From contig HF993287.1 in NCBI GenBank assembly GCA_000436795.1, forward strand, positions 1 through 64,000: DNA of 64,000 bases, given 5' to 3'. Source of the stretch: Bacteroides sp. CAG:1076 (GTDB lineage Bacteria; Bacteroidota; Bacteroidia; Bacteroidales; Bacteroidaceae). Under the pieces are notes generated by a model. That model was not told the origin of the DNA, made no database searches, and worked only from the letters and a program-made list of their open reading frames with translations. Of this stretch, positions 37,396-46,771 are shown piece by piece. Position numbers and translations under genes: made by a program. The first letter of the stretch is position 1. Each line of letters opens with the position of its first letter.

Positions 37396-38690
37396 TATAT
37401 TTCTTTTAAGAAAACCGTTAAGGAAAAAGAAAGATCCACGTCCTGCAGTGTCAGCCAGAGTTCGTGATCGTACAGTACATTCAATGGCTTGAGTGTTTCC
37501 ACCATGTACTTCTTCTTCGCTTTCTGTAACATGACATTTGATTTTTTGTTAGTCCGGCTTACAGGGGCCGGAGTTCCCATAACTACAGGCTTAAAAAGGT
37601 CGTGTTCCGAACATGCAAGGCTTCGGAAAAAAATACTGCAAGCCCTCTGGGGCGAGGATGATTTTTTCCACGAACCCGAAGGGCTTGGCCTTGCCTGTAC
37701 GAGAAGAACGCGAATTACCTTTGTCTGTGGTTATGGGAACTCGGCTGCGGTATAACTTTTCTTTTGAGGTATGTTTGTGCGGTGAGATTATGGCCTTTTT
37801 ATTCGGCCTTTTCAGAAAGAAATGTTCTCTTTGCAAATGAAATAATGAGTTGTTTGAAAGCATGAGAAATATAGCGGTTCGGAACAGTCCGGCTTTTTTT
37901 ATCCAAAACTTGCCTGATTACAAATAGAGAAATGCGATTTATTTAGGGGTATACTCAGCTTAGAAATCTTCTTCTAAAATTCTAATATATCGTTGGGCTA
38001 TGAGATGATTAAGCAGCTTTCAGAGAAGATAAACAATGTTTATTTTTCCTGCAACAGATATAGAAATTTATGTATAAAATTGCTGACAAATGAAATGCCT
38101 TATAAAGGATTACTTCAATAGCTTGTATACGAACGAAACGAATCTATATGGCTCTTGTCGAAGAGGACTCTATACGATGAACTGGGAACGTTTGCATCAT
38201 TATGAATTGTATGGCGTAGATTCGATATGGGATGAGATATGGACGAAGAAGTGTATCCCATAGTATCAGGCTGATGATGAAACAGGAACCGATTGGATGA
38301 CATGGAAAGAACAGATGTGAGAGGTTTACGTTTTCAGTTGCTTTTAAACCTTTTGTACGAAGAGATGGATTAAAGAAGTATTCAGGAGAGCCCAAAGTTT
38401 TTTATTGTTGGTTGGGAATCGTTTGCAGGTTAAAAATATGAGTTAAAGATTTTTTATTGCTGAGAGATTCTTTATAAGACACGGATTCTACTATAGAGTT
38501 TTAATGACTGCAATGAACGGATAGGATAAAGTCTGAATTGTCAGGGGAGCTATAGGCATGTGTTTGTTTCCTCTTGATCTGAGCTAATGATCGCTACAGA
38601 CTATTTACAACTAAATTTGTTAGCGAGGAAAATATTTTACAACTTGTGCAGAAAATAGAATGCAGAAATAATTTGTATCTCTGTATAATA
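37396..38690. other. Gene-poor, probably decayed region
   Basis: About 1.3 kb with no supported gene. 37560-37860 is more GC-rich than its surroundings and contains two imperfectly nested inverted repeats (37571-37587 with 37726-37742, and 37603-37612 with 37877-37886). From 37870 on it is AT-rich with short broken frames, for example a + strand piece near 38175-38260 reading MNWERLHHYELYGVDSIWDE before a stop. It is probably the right end of the accessory block and leftover mobile DNA. Confidence 0.5.
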
Positions 38691-38737
38691 AAGAAGAGGT
38701 GCATAGATCATCCTTTCTGATATATGCACCTCTTCTT
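38691..38737 (-). terminator. Terminator of the pyrKD operon
   Basis: A perfect 15-bp stem (AAGAAGAGGTGCATA / TATGCACCTCTTCTT) with a 17-nt loop, 42 nt after the pyrD stop. T-rich on the - strand side. Confidence 0.8.
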
Positions 38738-38779
38738 GATTGGCTATGGGATTCTATAGAATCTTTCTGTCAAAATATT

Positions 38780-39691
38780 TTAAACTTCCAGCGCTCCTAT
38801 AATGTCGCGTACAGATGAATAACCATGACGATCCAGATAGTCGTTGATACCATCAGCGACCTTCACTGTGATAGCCGGGTCAATGAAGTTGGCGGTTCCT
38901 ATCTGGATGGCAGTAGCACCTGCCAACAGGAACTCAACGGCGTCTTTCCAATTCATAATGCCTCCCAATCCTATTACCGGAATCTTTACGGCTTTGGCTA
39001 CCTGCCAAACCATTCTCAAGGCAATCGGTTTTACGGCTGCACCGCTCATACCGCCGGTTACGGTAGACAGGATAGGCTTGCGCTTTTCAGCATCGATAGC
39101 CATTCCCAACAAGGTATTGATGAGCGATACACTGTCGGCTCCTGCACCTTCTGCCGCCCGTGCGATTTCGGTAATGTCGGTCACGTTCGGCGAAAGTTTT
39201 ACAATCAGAGTTTTGTGGTATACTTTACGTACGGCACTTACTACTTCAGCAGCTCCATGTGCCGAAACGCCAAAGGCCATACCGCCTTGTTTCACGTTTG
39301 GACAGGAAATGTTCAGTTCAATAGCCGGAATGTTTTCCAGTTCGTTGATGATGCTTGCCGTTTCGGCATAGTCTTCCACTTGTGAACCCGAAACGTTTAC
39401 AATCATATTTGTACGGATGTCTTTAATCTGCGGATAGATGTGGTCTACAAAGTAATGTACACCTTTGTTCTGCAATCCTACGGCATTCAGCATACCCATA
39501 GGAGTTTCTGCCATACGTGGATATGGATTACCCTCGCGATGATGCAGAGTGGTACCCTTTACAATGATACCGCCAATCTTTTCCAGGTCTACAAAGTCCT
39601 GAAATTCCAGTCCATATCCAAATGTACCCGATGCAGTCATCACCGGATTCGACATTTCTAATTTACCGATGTTTACACTTAAATCTGCCAT
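38780..39691 (-). CDS. pyrD: Dihydroorotate dehydrogenase catalytic subunit (class 1B)
   Basis: 303 residues; oxidises dihydroorotate to orotate with FMN. The catalytic cysteine is in [13 protein letters not shown], the FMN-phosphate site in [26 protein letters not shown] (read in parts). Class 1B enzymes use PyrK to pass electrons to NAD+, and the pyrK gene directly upstream overlaps this start by 13 nt, which fixes the class. Full family length. Cytoplasmic. Confidence 0.95.
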   Translation of the reverse strand: MADLSVNIGKLEMSNPVMTASGTFGYGLEFQDFVDLEKIGGIIVKGTTLHHREGNPYPRMAETPMGMLNAVGLQNKGVHYFVDHIYPQIKDIRTNMIVNVSGSQVEDYAETASIINELENIPAIELNISCPNVKQGGMAFGVSAHGAAEVVSAVRKVYHKTLIVKLSPNVTDITEIARAAEGAGADSVSLINTLLGMAIDAEKRKPILSTVTGGMSGAAVKPIALRMVWQVAKAVKIPVIGLGGIMNWKDAVEFLLAGATAIQIGTANFIDPAITVKVADGINDYLDRHGYSSVRDIIGALEV

Positions 39692-40455
39692 AATAATTTC
39701 TTTATATTAAATACAGGACCTTCTTTACAAACACACACATGACCTTCGTCGGTCTTTTCTACGCAACATAAGCAAGCTCCGACACCACATGCCATCGTAT
39801 TTTCCAGCGATACTTCACACTCGATGCCGTTTGCTTTAGCATATTTGGCAACTGCTACCATCATCGGTTTGGGACCACAAGTGTAAATCATGTCGAACTT
39901 ATGGTCTTTCAATACGCTGTGCATAGTTACATAGCCTTTTTCTCCCATGCTTCCGTCTTCGGTAGTGGTGTATACATCACCAAACTGCTCGAATTGTTCC
40001 AGTTGCAGCAGATCGTTTTTGGAGCGTGCACCCAGCAGGAAAGTCGGCTTGCATCCCATCTTCAACAATGCTTCACCCAAATATAGCATTGGGGCAGTAC
40101 CTACGCCACCACCTACCAGAAGAACTTTCTTGTCGGGAGTTTCCGGCAAGGTAAAGCCATTACCCAAAGGCAGTACCACATTTACTGTGTCACCTTCTTT
40201 TACAGTTGCCAGCTTGCGTGTACCGTCACCTACCAACTGTACAAGAAACCATACCTCATTGGTCTTTCTGTCTACATAATTAATGGAAATAGGACGCCGT
40301 AAGAATGTCGTATTTGAGCCGTCTATACGGATTTCGGCGAACTGCCCCGGAAGCATTTCCGGCAACGGGGTTGACTGAGTCAGCTTGATCAGAACATAGT
40401 TTGTATGCAAACGAATGTTCTTTGTTACTGTCAAATCTAATATGTATTTCTTCAT
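39679..40455 (-). CDS. pyrK: Dihydroorotate dehydrogenase electron-transfer subunit PyrK
   Basis: 258 residues. It has a ferredoxin-reductase-type FAD domain ([15 protein letters not shown]-binding RxxS variant), an NAD domain ([19 protein letters not shown]) and a C-terminal 2Fe-2S site with [12 protein letters not shown] and a further Cys in CVCKEG. It forms the PyrD2K2 complex with the product of the overlapping pyrD gene. A -7-like TATCTTTG lies at 40491-40484 (- strand), 29 nt before the start, with no clear -33 box. Confidence 0.94.
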   Translation of the reverse strand: MKKYILDLTVTKNIRLHTNYVLIKLTQSTPLPEMLPGQFAEIRIDGSNTTFLRRPISINYVDRKTNEVWFLVQLVGDGTRKLATVKEGDTVNVVLPLGNGFTLPETPDKKVLLVGGGVGTAPMLYLGEALLKMGCKPTFLLGARSKNDLLQLEQFEQFGDVYTTTEDGSMGEKGYVTMHSVLKDHKFDMIYTCGPKPMMVAVAKYAKANGIECEVSLENTMACGVGACLCCVEKTDEGHVCVCKEGPVFNIKKLLWQI

Positions 40456-40549
40456 AAAACTATAGTAAATTCGTTTCGTGATGCAAAGATAACGAATTTA
40501 CTCAGTATCTTTCCCTTTGTCTGTGGGAAACTCCCTGATAGAAATGAAA

Positions 40550-40585
40550 AAACGTCCGGATGTTAGAAAAGACATCCAGACGTTT
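40550..40585 (-). terminator. Terminator of the XRE regulator gene
   Basis: On the - strand AAACGTCTGGATGT / ACATCCGGACGTTT pair through one G-U pair and are followed by T residues. It separates the regulator from pyrK. Confidence 0.8.
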
Positions 40586-40690
40586 GCTTAACTCGTACTG
40601 AAATCAAAAACTTTTGTGTGAAAGATGTCTTCTTGATACCTAACATCTTCCTTTTCATTTCAGCCTTATGCTGCAAAGTAATTTCCCATA

Positions 40691-41143
40691 TTACATTTTT
40701 TCAGGTTTAAACACCTGATACGTACCATTGTCGAAGAAAATTCTTATTTCAGTAATTTTCGGGTGAGGCTTTTCTATGTATCTAATTTCCTCACGTACAG
40801 TTTCTTTAGGTGTATATACAGGCGTTTCTGTTGCATTTTCCTTGCGAAAATCAAAAAGAATCGGACTTCCGGTCGATTTTTCTGGATTCTCATGGTCTTG
40901 TGTAAGCTGCGCTGTTGGGGTATTAGAAGTTTCTCCGCCTTCCATTTCGCCTTCTCCATAGAGCAACCATTCGATGTTGACATAAGGACAGGCTTTATGG
41001 ATACGCATCACTACATCAAGACTCGGTTTGTTTCTACCATTGAATATATGAGATAACGAAGAGGTTGAGATTCCAATCTTTTCGGCAAATTCGGCATTAC
41101 TCAAGCCTTCTTTCTGCATTATTTGTATAATACGGTCCTTCAT
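40691..41143 (-). CDS. XRE-family helix-turn-helix regulator
   Basis: 150 residues from the ATG at 41143 (a TTG two codons upstream is less likely). An XRE HTH occupies about 1-60: NAEFAEKIGISTSSLSHIFNGRNKPSLDVV, with SSLSHIFNGR as recognition helix. After it, YVNIEWLLYGEGEMEGGE is the short motif common in phage-repressor-like proteins. The remainder is low complexity with a C-terminal beta pair (ITEIRIFFDNGTYQVF). There is no S24 peptidase domain. A perfect promoter lies in front, overlapping one of many TTTACA half-sites, so autoregulation is likely (inference). Confidence 0.9.
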   Translation of the reverse strand: MKDRIIQIMQKEGLSNAEFAEKIGISTSSLSHIFNGRNKPSLDVVMRIHKACPYVNIEWLLYGEGEMEGGETSNTPTAQLTQDHENPEKSTGSPILFDFRKENATETPVYTPKETVREEIRYIEKPHPKITEIRIFFDNGTYQVFKPEKM

Positions 41144-41174
41144 TAACAAATGGAATAGGTTATTTATCTGTTTA

Positions 41175-41206
41175 CAAAGGTAATATTTAATGTTTTCTTT
41201 TGCAAA
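41175..41206 (-). promoter_or_regulatory. Promoter of the XRE regulator gene
   Basis: On the - strand TTTG (41206-41203), 20 nt, TACCTTTG (41182-41175): a perfect match to the Bacteroides consensus. The start would be near 41168, 25 nt before the ATG. TGTAAA overlaps the end of the -7 box. Confidence 0.8.
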
Positions 41207-41870
41207 TTTACATGTATAAAAGTTTAAGACAATTGGACTTTATAAATGTAAACCGCAAATAACATTCCGAATCTTTACTTATGTAAATTATAGAAGATAT
41301 TATGAAGTTTCTACTTTAACATATTATTATATCTATCTGATATAGACGTATTTATTGGTGTAAAATACATTTGTTATACGCCAATATGCCCTTTTTGAGG
41401 AAACAAATGTAAATTTGTTAAAGCTTTTCTTATTATAATGATAGAAAAGCACTGGTTATAAGACTATTTTATCCTATAATTATTAACCGAATAAAACCTT
41501 ATTTACATATAGAATTGTATACAAAACAAATGGCCATCCCCTCTCCTATTCAAGTAGTTAGCCGCCTCGTTTTTATATTTATGTACTTCTTTGGACTGCT
41601 TTACAAATGTATTCAATACATTTGTGCACAAATACACTCCAACAATTGTAAACAAAGAGCTTTTATCATCTGTTGAAGATTGCTTAATGACCAGTGTGCA
41701 TTATACATTCGTAAAGGGAATATTTAAGAATCACTCGCACATTTTGCCAGAAGGTATTTATGGATTTTGATGCTATCGTTACACTGCTCCTTTGATATAC
41801 TATAAATTTGTTTTTCTCCCCCAAACAATCCAAATACCTCAAAGCTCTCAGATTTTAAAAATCATGACCG
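41207..41870. promoter_or_regulatory. AT-rich intergenic region with an array of TTTACA/TGTAAA half-sites
   Basis: No gene is supported. TTTACA or TGTAAA occurs at 41171, 41207, 41247, 41282, 41359, 41408, 41512, 41600 and 41647 (first base; the first lies in the promoter). A 23-nt palindrome ACAAATGTATT-C-AATACATTTGT is at 41603-41625, a 10-bp inverted repeat joins 41366-41375 to 41402-41411, and an 8-bp hairpin is at 41423-41450. Confidence 0.6.
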
Positions 41871-41920
41871 ATGAGTCGTTTGCTCCCAAATTTTAAAATC
41901 TCGCAAAGGCATAAAAAAAA

Positions 41921-41963
41921 CCTCGGTTCTGTATGTTTGGTTGTCAAACGTACAGAACCGAGG
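41921..41963 (-). terminator. Terminator of the AMP nucleosidase-holA operon
   Basis: An 18-bp stem (CCTCGGTTCTGTATGTTT / AAACGTACAGAACCGAGG, one wobble) with eight T residues after it on the - strand, 24 nt from the holA stop. Confidence 0.88.
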
Positions 41964-41987
41964 CTTTCCCGCAAGCAGCGATCAACG

Positions 41988-43004
41988 TCAATGGAGAATC
42001 ATAAAGATAAGTTCCCTCAGCAGTTCGCCGTCCGGTATCGATGCATTTCCTATTCCTTTCGACTTGGCATCACACATGCGGATTGCTCCGATGATTTGCA
42101 TCACTTTCACGCCCGTATATTTTCTCATGGCAAGCATGTAGTCTTTGGCTTGCCAGGCAGAACGCAGACCCAGTTGTGCGGCGATTCCTTGCTCCGTTTT
42201 TTCGGGTGCATAGTACGCCAGCATCAGGTTTGCGTAGAAATTGAAGAGAACGGCCAAGGTGACTTGGAGCGGATTGCTTTTCGGATTTTCTTCAAAATAA
42301 TTTACTATTTGATTTGCCTTCAGAATATCTTTGGCGATTAGTGCATTTCGTAATTCAAAGTTGTTGTAGTCTTTACTGATTCCGATATTCCGCTCTATTT
42401 GTTCCGGTGTAATACGTTTTTGTCCCGATGGTAGAGTGATAATTAATTTTTCCAATTCACCCGCCATCCGGTTCAAGTCAGTACCTACAAATTCGGCCAT
42501 CATCTCCGCAGCTTTCGGTTCTATTTCTACTTGCTTGCGCTTCAGATACGAGGAGATGAATCCGGGGAGTTGTGCATCTTTCAGCTTTTTTGATTCGAAC
42601 AGCACACCCGCCTTTTCAATTTCTGCTGTAAGTTTTTTTCTTCGGTCAAGCGCTCCATGTTTGTAACAGATGACCAAAATAGTAGACGGCATAGGCTTTT
42701 GCAGGTAGTAGACCAGCTCATCCAGATTCTTTAAGTTTTGAGCTTCCTTTACTACCAGCACCTGATATTTCGACATCATCGGATAACGCTTTGCGCCGTT
42801 GATGACGGTGGCGATATCTGTGTCTGCACCATACAGAACCGTTTGGTTAAACTCCTTTTCAGTATCGGTCAGCACGCTGTCCATAATGTAATCGGAGATG
42901 CGATCGATATAATAGTCTTCTTCTCCCATCAGAAAATAGATGGGAGAATAGACCTTATTCTTGACGTTTCTGACTATCTCTTCGTATGTTACTTCTTTTG
43001 CCAT
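41988..43004 (-). CDS. holA: DNA polymerase III delta subunit HolA
   Basis: 338 residues. The AAA+-like fold of the clamp-loader delta subunit can be followed from PIYFLMGEEDYYIDRISDYI (about 23-42) through KYQVLVVKEAQNLKNLDEL to the helical C-terminal collar domain (NPLQVTLAVLFNFYANLMLAYY). No Walker A is present, as expected for delta. It opens the beta clamp at replication forks. The start is MAKEVTYEE (43004), 10 nt after the AMP nucleosidase stop; the longer frame would overlap that gene. Confidence 0.9.
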   Translation of the reverse strand: MAKEVTYEEIVRNVKNKVYSPIYFLMGEEDYYIDRISDYIMDSVLTDTEKEFNQTVLYGADTDIATVINGAKRYPMMSKYQVLVVKEAQNLKNLDELVYYLQKPMPSTILVICYKHGALDRRKKLTAEIEKAGVLFESKKLKDAQLPGFISSYLKRKQVEIEPKAAEMMAEFVGTDLNRMAGELEKLIITLPSGQKRITPEQIERNIGISKDYNNFELRNALIAKDILKANQIVNYFEENPKSNPLQVTLAVLFNFYANLMLAYYAPEKTEQGIAAQLGLRSAWQAKDYMLAMRKYTGVKVMQIIGAIRMCDAKSKGIGNASIPDGELLRELIFMILH

Positions 43005-43014
43005 GATAGTAAAA

Positions 43015-43791
43015 TTACCAGTCAAATTTCAGATGTTTCACAGTCTTCTTTTCATCGATAATCATACGCAGGGCATCGATACCGATTTCCACATGTTCGT
43101 CTACGAATTGCTGTGTAACGAGTGAATCACTCTTTTCTGTTTTAACGCCTTCCGGTATCATTGGCTGGTCGGAAACCAGCAGCAAGGCACCGGTCGGAAT
43201 ATGGTTTGCAAACCCGGTTGTGAACAAGGTTGCCGTTTCCATATCCACCGCCATGGCGCGCGTCTTCAGAAGATACTGTTTGAAATTCTCGTCATGCTCC
43301 CAGATACGACGGTTGGTCGTATAAACCGTACCTGTCCAATAGTCGCGTGAATGGTCACGGATAGCAGACGAAACAGCACGTTGAAGCATAAACGCAGGCA
43401 AAGCAGGAACCTCGGGCGGATAATAATCGTTCGACGTTCCTTCCCCGCGTATGGCCGCAATCGGAAGGATTAAGTCGCCTATCTGATTTTTCTTGTCTAT
43501 TCCCCCGCACTTGCCCAGAAAAAGACATGCTTTGGGATGAATGGCACTCAGCAAATCCATGATAATAGCCGCATTCGGACTTCCCATTCCAAAGTTGATG
43601 ATGGTCATACCTTCTGCATGTGCCGAAATCATGTTAGCATCGCGTCCCAGAATAGGCACGTTAAAACGATCTGCAAATATCTCTACATACTTATTGAAGT
43701 TTGTCAACAGAATATATTCTCCGAAGTCTTCTAGTTTTCTTTTTGTGTATCGCGGCAACCAGTTTGCCACGATTTCCGCTTTAGTTTTCAT
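43015..43791 (-). CDS. AMP nucleosidase (Bacteroidetes type)
   Basis: 258 residues of the nucleoside phosphorylase superfamily. Recognisable parts: FADRFNVPILGRDANMISAHAEGMTIINFGMGSPNAAI (N-terminal phosphate/ribose region), LFLGKCGGI, and AVDMETATLFTTGF, where the Met-Glu pair binds the ribose. Close homologues are annotated as AMP nucleosidase, which splits AMP to adenine and ribose-5-phosphate. It is followed by holA after 10 nt. The specificity is from family knowledge, not visible in the sequence. Confidence 0.88.
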   Translation of the reverse strand: MKTKAEIVANWLPRYTKRKLEDFGEYILLTNFNKYVEIFADRFNVPILGRDANMISAHAEGMTIINFGMGSPNAAIIMDLLSAIHPKACLFLGKCGGIDKKNQIGDLILPIAAIRGEGTSNDYYPPEVPALPAFMLQRAVSSAIRDHSRDYWTGTVYTTNRRIWEHDENFKQYLLKTRAMAVDMETATLFTTGFANHIPTGALLLVSDQPMIPEGVKTEKSDSLVTQQFVDEHVEIGIDALRMIIDEKKTVKHLKFDW

Positions 43792-43848
43792 GATATTTCA
43801 CTATTTTTGTATGAAAAACAATATTGTCTATTATTGCAAATTTACGAA

Positions 43849-44298
43849 ATGTTGGCATTAAACTTACCACCTTACTCGTTTAAAATCTCTAATAAAGAAG
43901 GGAAAAAGTATATTTTCGACGTGCTGCGTAAGAAATACGTAGCTTTGACACCTGAAGAATGGGTCCGGCAGCACTTTACCAATTATCTGCTGGTACATAA
44001 GGGCTATCCGTCGGGCTTACTGGCAAACGAGATACAGATTAACCTAAACGGTACTAAAAAACGTTGTGATACCGTGCTGTATAACCGTGATTTGACCGCA
44101 CGGATGATTGTGGAATACAAGGCTCCCGATGTAGTTATTACTCAGGCTGTCTTCGACCAGATAACACGTTATAACATGGTGCTTCGGGTAGAGTATCTGA
44201 TTGTAACGAACGGCATTAATCATTATTGCTGTCGGATAGATTATGCAACCAATTCGTACGTGTTTCTGCCTGAGATTCCGGATTACGCTTCTCTGTAA
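43849..44298 (+). CDS. Stand-alone HsdR N-terminal-like nuclease-fold protein
   Basis: 149 residues from MLALNLPPYSFK (43849). The sequence corresponds to the N-terminal PD-(D/E)xK nuclease domain of type I restriction HsdR subunits: Glu61 (NEIQINL), Asp74 (KRCDTVLY) and Glu89-x-Lys91 (VEYKAP) form the expected motif, followed by TQAVFDQITRYN. No helicase domain, HsdM or HsdS is nearby, so it is not a restriction system by itself. Such single-domain proteins are common in Bacteroidetes, often near holA. Role unknown; repair or defence is inference. Confidence 0.85.
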   Translation: MLALNLPPYSFKISNKEGKKYIFDVLRKKYVALTPEEWVRQHFTNYLLVHKGYPSGLLANEIQINLNGTKKRCDTVLYNRDLTARMIVEYKAPDVVITQAVFDQITRYNMVLRVEYLIVTNGINHYCCRIDYATNSYVFLPEIPDYASL

Positions 44299-44474
44299 TA
44301 TTTCCCAAATGTTTTATAGTGTATGAATATTACCATATCGTTTAAAATATACAAATCTGTTTTATATTGATATTCATGTAGTTTTCTTTTGATAATCCGA
44401 CTGATAAATGTGCGTAAAAATTACCATAAAATAAAGAAAAACGGCAGGATGTCCATTCTGAAAAGGAATAAAAA

Positions 44475-44516
44475 AATCCGACTCCTTTCTGCATGATGGC
44501 AGAAGAGAGTCGGATT
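44475..44516 (-). terminator. Terminator of the Nif3/zinc-ribbon operon
   Basis: The stem AATCCGACTC / GAGTCGGATT with further inner pairing (TTCTGC / GCAGAA) is followed by a T run on the - strand. Confidence 0.85.
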
Positions 44517-44546
44517 GAATATCCTCAATCAGTCGGCAGACCGATA

Positions 44547-45338
44547 TTATTTGACTTTTGTTTCCAGATGTCTTTCAGGAACTACACCAGCCAGTTCCGG
44601 GTCGATCATGATACGACCACAGTATTCGCATACGATGATTTTCTTGCGCATACGGATATCCAACTGTTTCTGAGGCGGAATCTTATTGAAGCAACCACCA
44701 CAAGCATCACGCTGAACGTAAGTAATACCCAATCCGTTGCGAGAGTTCTTACGGATACGTTTGAATGCCTGAAGCAAACGCGGTTCGATAGTTGTTTCCA
44801 GATTTTTGGCTTTTTCTCTCAGCTTTTCTTCTTCCTGCTTAGTTTCAGAAATGATTTCTTCCAGTTCGTTTTTCTTAACTTCCAGGTCTTTCTTTCTCTC
44901 TTCCAGAGCTGTATTGCTCTTTTCGATTTCTTCTTCCTTAGCCTTGATTGAAGCAGTGTATTCTTTGATACGCTTTTCGCACAATTCAATTTCCAGGCTC
45001 TGGAATTCGATTTCCTTCGTCAATACATCGTATTCACGGTTGTTGCGTACGTTGTCCTGCTGAGCTTTATACTTTTCTACAGAAGCCTTGGCGGTTTCGA
45101 TTTCAATCTTCTTGCTGGCAATGTTTGACTTCAGTTCCTCGATTTCGGTCTTGATTTTTTCGATGCGTGTGCTCAAACCTGTCACTTCGTCTTCAAGGTC
45201 CTGTACTTCAAGAGGCAACTCTCCTCTCAAGGTCTTGATCTTGTCGATTTCAGACAGCATTGTCTGCAACTGATACAGTGCTTTCAGCTTTTCTTCAACG
45301 CTCAGTTCGCTGGGATCTTTTTTTGCTTCTTTAGCCAT
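44547..45338 (-). CDS. Coiled-coil protein with C4-type zinc ribbon
   Basis: 263 residues. Residues about 15-190 form a long charged coiled coil (for example KIKTEIEELKSNIASKKIEI). The C-terminus carries a four-cysteine zinc ribbon: CGGC near 205 and CEYCG near 233, with the PPQKQLDIRMRK loop between them. This is the zf-RING_7 / CT398-like family, found next to Nif3-like genes in many genomes, as here (5 nt from the upstream gene's stop). Proposed roles include RNA or nucleic-acid binding and flagellar or secretion scaffolding in other phyla; none is established here. Confidence 0.88.
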   Translation of the reverse strand: MAKEAKKDPSELSVEEKLKALYQLQTMLSEIDKIKTLRGELPLEVQDLEDEVTGLSTRIEKIKTEIEELKSNIASKKIEIETAKASVEKYKAQQDNVRNNREYDVLTKEIEFQSLEIELCEKRIKEYTASIKAKEEEIEKSNTALEERKKDLEVKKNELEEIISETKQEEEKLREKAKNLETTIEPRLLQAFKRIRKNSRNGLGITYVQRDACGGCFNKIPPQKQLDIRMRKKIIVCEYCGRIMIDPELAGVVPERHLETKVK

Positions 45339-45343
45339 AGTTA

Positions 45344-46438
45344 TTATAAATATTTGATGGGATTTGTGTTGACACTCGTCATGCTGACGTTAAGTGACGG
45401 AAACATTTCCCGTATGATTGAATAAAATATTTCTTTTGTATATTGTTCGCTTTCATAATGTCCTATCTCCGCCACGAGAATGTCGTTTTCGTAGCTGAAG
45501 TAGTCGTGGTATTTCACTTCACCGGTGATAAACACATCGGCCCCGCTTGCTACAGCCTTGGGCAGCAGAAAAGCGCCTGCTCCTCCGCAAAGTGCCACCT
45601 TCCGTATCATCCGTCCGCTGGTATGCGAATGCTTCACACAGCCCACCTCGAACGTCTGCTTGATACGCAGCAGAAAATCGGTTTCAGCTTCCGGTGTGGG
45701 GAGTTCTCCCACTACGCCCGAACCTGCTTGTGTCCAGGCATTCTGTAGCGGATACAAGTCGTATGCCGGTTCTTCGTACGGGTGGGCAGCCAGCAATGCA
45801 CGCACCACAGCTCCTTTCCGGAAGGCCGGAAGAATGGTTTCGATGCGCACTTCTGCTTCTTCGTGCAGTTCTCCCTGCTTGCCGCAGAACGGATGTGTAC
45901 CCTCGCCTGCGCGGAAAGTCCCCTTTCCTTCCAGATTATAGCTGCAAGAGTCGTAGTTACCTATACACCCGCACCCTGCTTTGAACAGTGCCCGACGGAC
46001 TTCTTCTGCCTGCTTTACGGGGACAAACGTCACCAGTTTCAGCAGAGCATTGTCCTTGGGCTCCAGTATCTGCAAGTTCTTCAAGCCTATCTTTTCGGCT
46101 ATTTTATAGTTCACTCCCTGAGGAGCATTGTCCAGATTGGTATGCATCGAGAAGATTACGATATCGTGCTTGATAGCCTTCATGATGCAGCGTTCCACAT
46201 AATCCTTTCCGGTTATCGACTTATATCCCTTAAAAATCAAGGGATGATGTGATACAATCAGGTTGTACCCCAGCGAAATGGCTTCGTCTACCACCGCTTC
46301 GGTTACGTCCAGACACAACAAAGCCCCTGCAGCTTCCGCGTCTGTCAATCCGATTTGCAGTCCGGCATTGTCGAATCCGTCCTGCAAAGGCAGAGGCGCG
46401 AACATCTCAAGGGCATCTACTACTTCCTTAATTTTCAT
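45344..46438 (-). CDS. Nif3-like dinuclear metal-centre protein (DUF34)
   Basis: 364 residues. Metal ligands of the family are visible: HHPLIFKG near 63, MHTNLDNAPQGVN near 98, and AEIGHYESEQ near 330. Between the two Nif3 halves is a PII-like insert (about 130-230, KLVTFVPVKQAEEVRRALFKAG), typical of the longer bacterial form. It forms a hexameric ring in homologues. The reaction is unknown; older GTP cyclohydrolase labels for this family are not well supported. A -7-like TATCTTTG lies 21 nt before the start (46466-46459, - strand). Confidence 0.9.
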   Translation of the reverse strand: MKIKEVVDALEMFAPLPLQDGFDNAGLQIGLTDAEAAGALLCLDVTEAVVDEAISLGYNLIVSHHPLIFKGYKSITGKDYVERCIMKAIKHDIVIFSMHTNLDNAPQGVNYKIAEKIGLKNLQILEPKDNALLKLVTFVPVKQAEEVRRALFKAGCGCIGNYDSCSYNLEGKGTFRAGEGTHPFCGKQGELHEEAEVRIETILPAFRKGAVVRALLAAHPYEEPAYDLYPLQNAWTQAGSGVVGELPTPEAETDFLLRIKQTFEVGCVKHSHTSGRMIRKVALCGGAGAFLLPKAVASGADVFITGEVKYHDYFSYENDILVAEIGHYESEQYTKEIFYSIIREMFPSLNVSMTSVNTNPIKYL

Positions 46439-46771
46439 GTTTCGCGAAAATTTTCATGCAAAGATACGAATTTTCTGTGATACATACACTACAATGCTTT
46501 ACTTTTTATTGTTTTTAAGGTGCAGGAAAAGGATTTTCGTTCCGGAGCAGAATCTCATCGTAAGGCGGGCATACAGATAAAAAGGTGTCGGGATATCGCC
46601 TGATGTTTTTGTACAAACTTTTTTGGTTTTTGTACAAAAAATAAAAAAAGATGCCGACGTTTTTAGACGAACTTGCCGGGAAACGATGAGGTTTTCCGGC
46701 AAGGGCAAGAAAAGTCACAGGACTTTTAATGAATGATTATTCTTCTGTATCTGGAGACGAAGGACACGAAG
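46439..46771. promoter_or_regulatory. Intergenic region with two TTTGTACAAA palindromes and a hairpin
   Basis: No gene is supported. TTTGTACAAA lies at 46608-46617 and TTTTTGTACAAAAA at 46627-46640. A stem-loop CTTGCCGG ... CCGGCAAG at 46672-46703 lies downstream of the MBL-hydrolase gene on the - strand and may be its terminator; a small AAAGTC/GACTTT hairpin follows near 46711-46727. Confidence 0.55.

Noticed and set aside
37591-37863. Opposed 75- to 90-codon open frames in the GC-richer patch
   Set aside because: Both strands are open because of inverted repeats; neither frame has a start context or a known domain.
43849-44298. Remnant of a type I restriction locus
   Set aside because: No hsdM, hsdS or helicase sequence is nearby, and the single-domain protein is complete.
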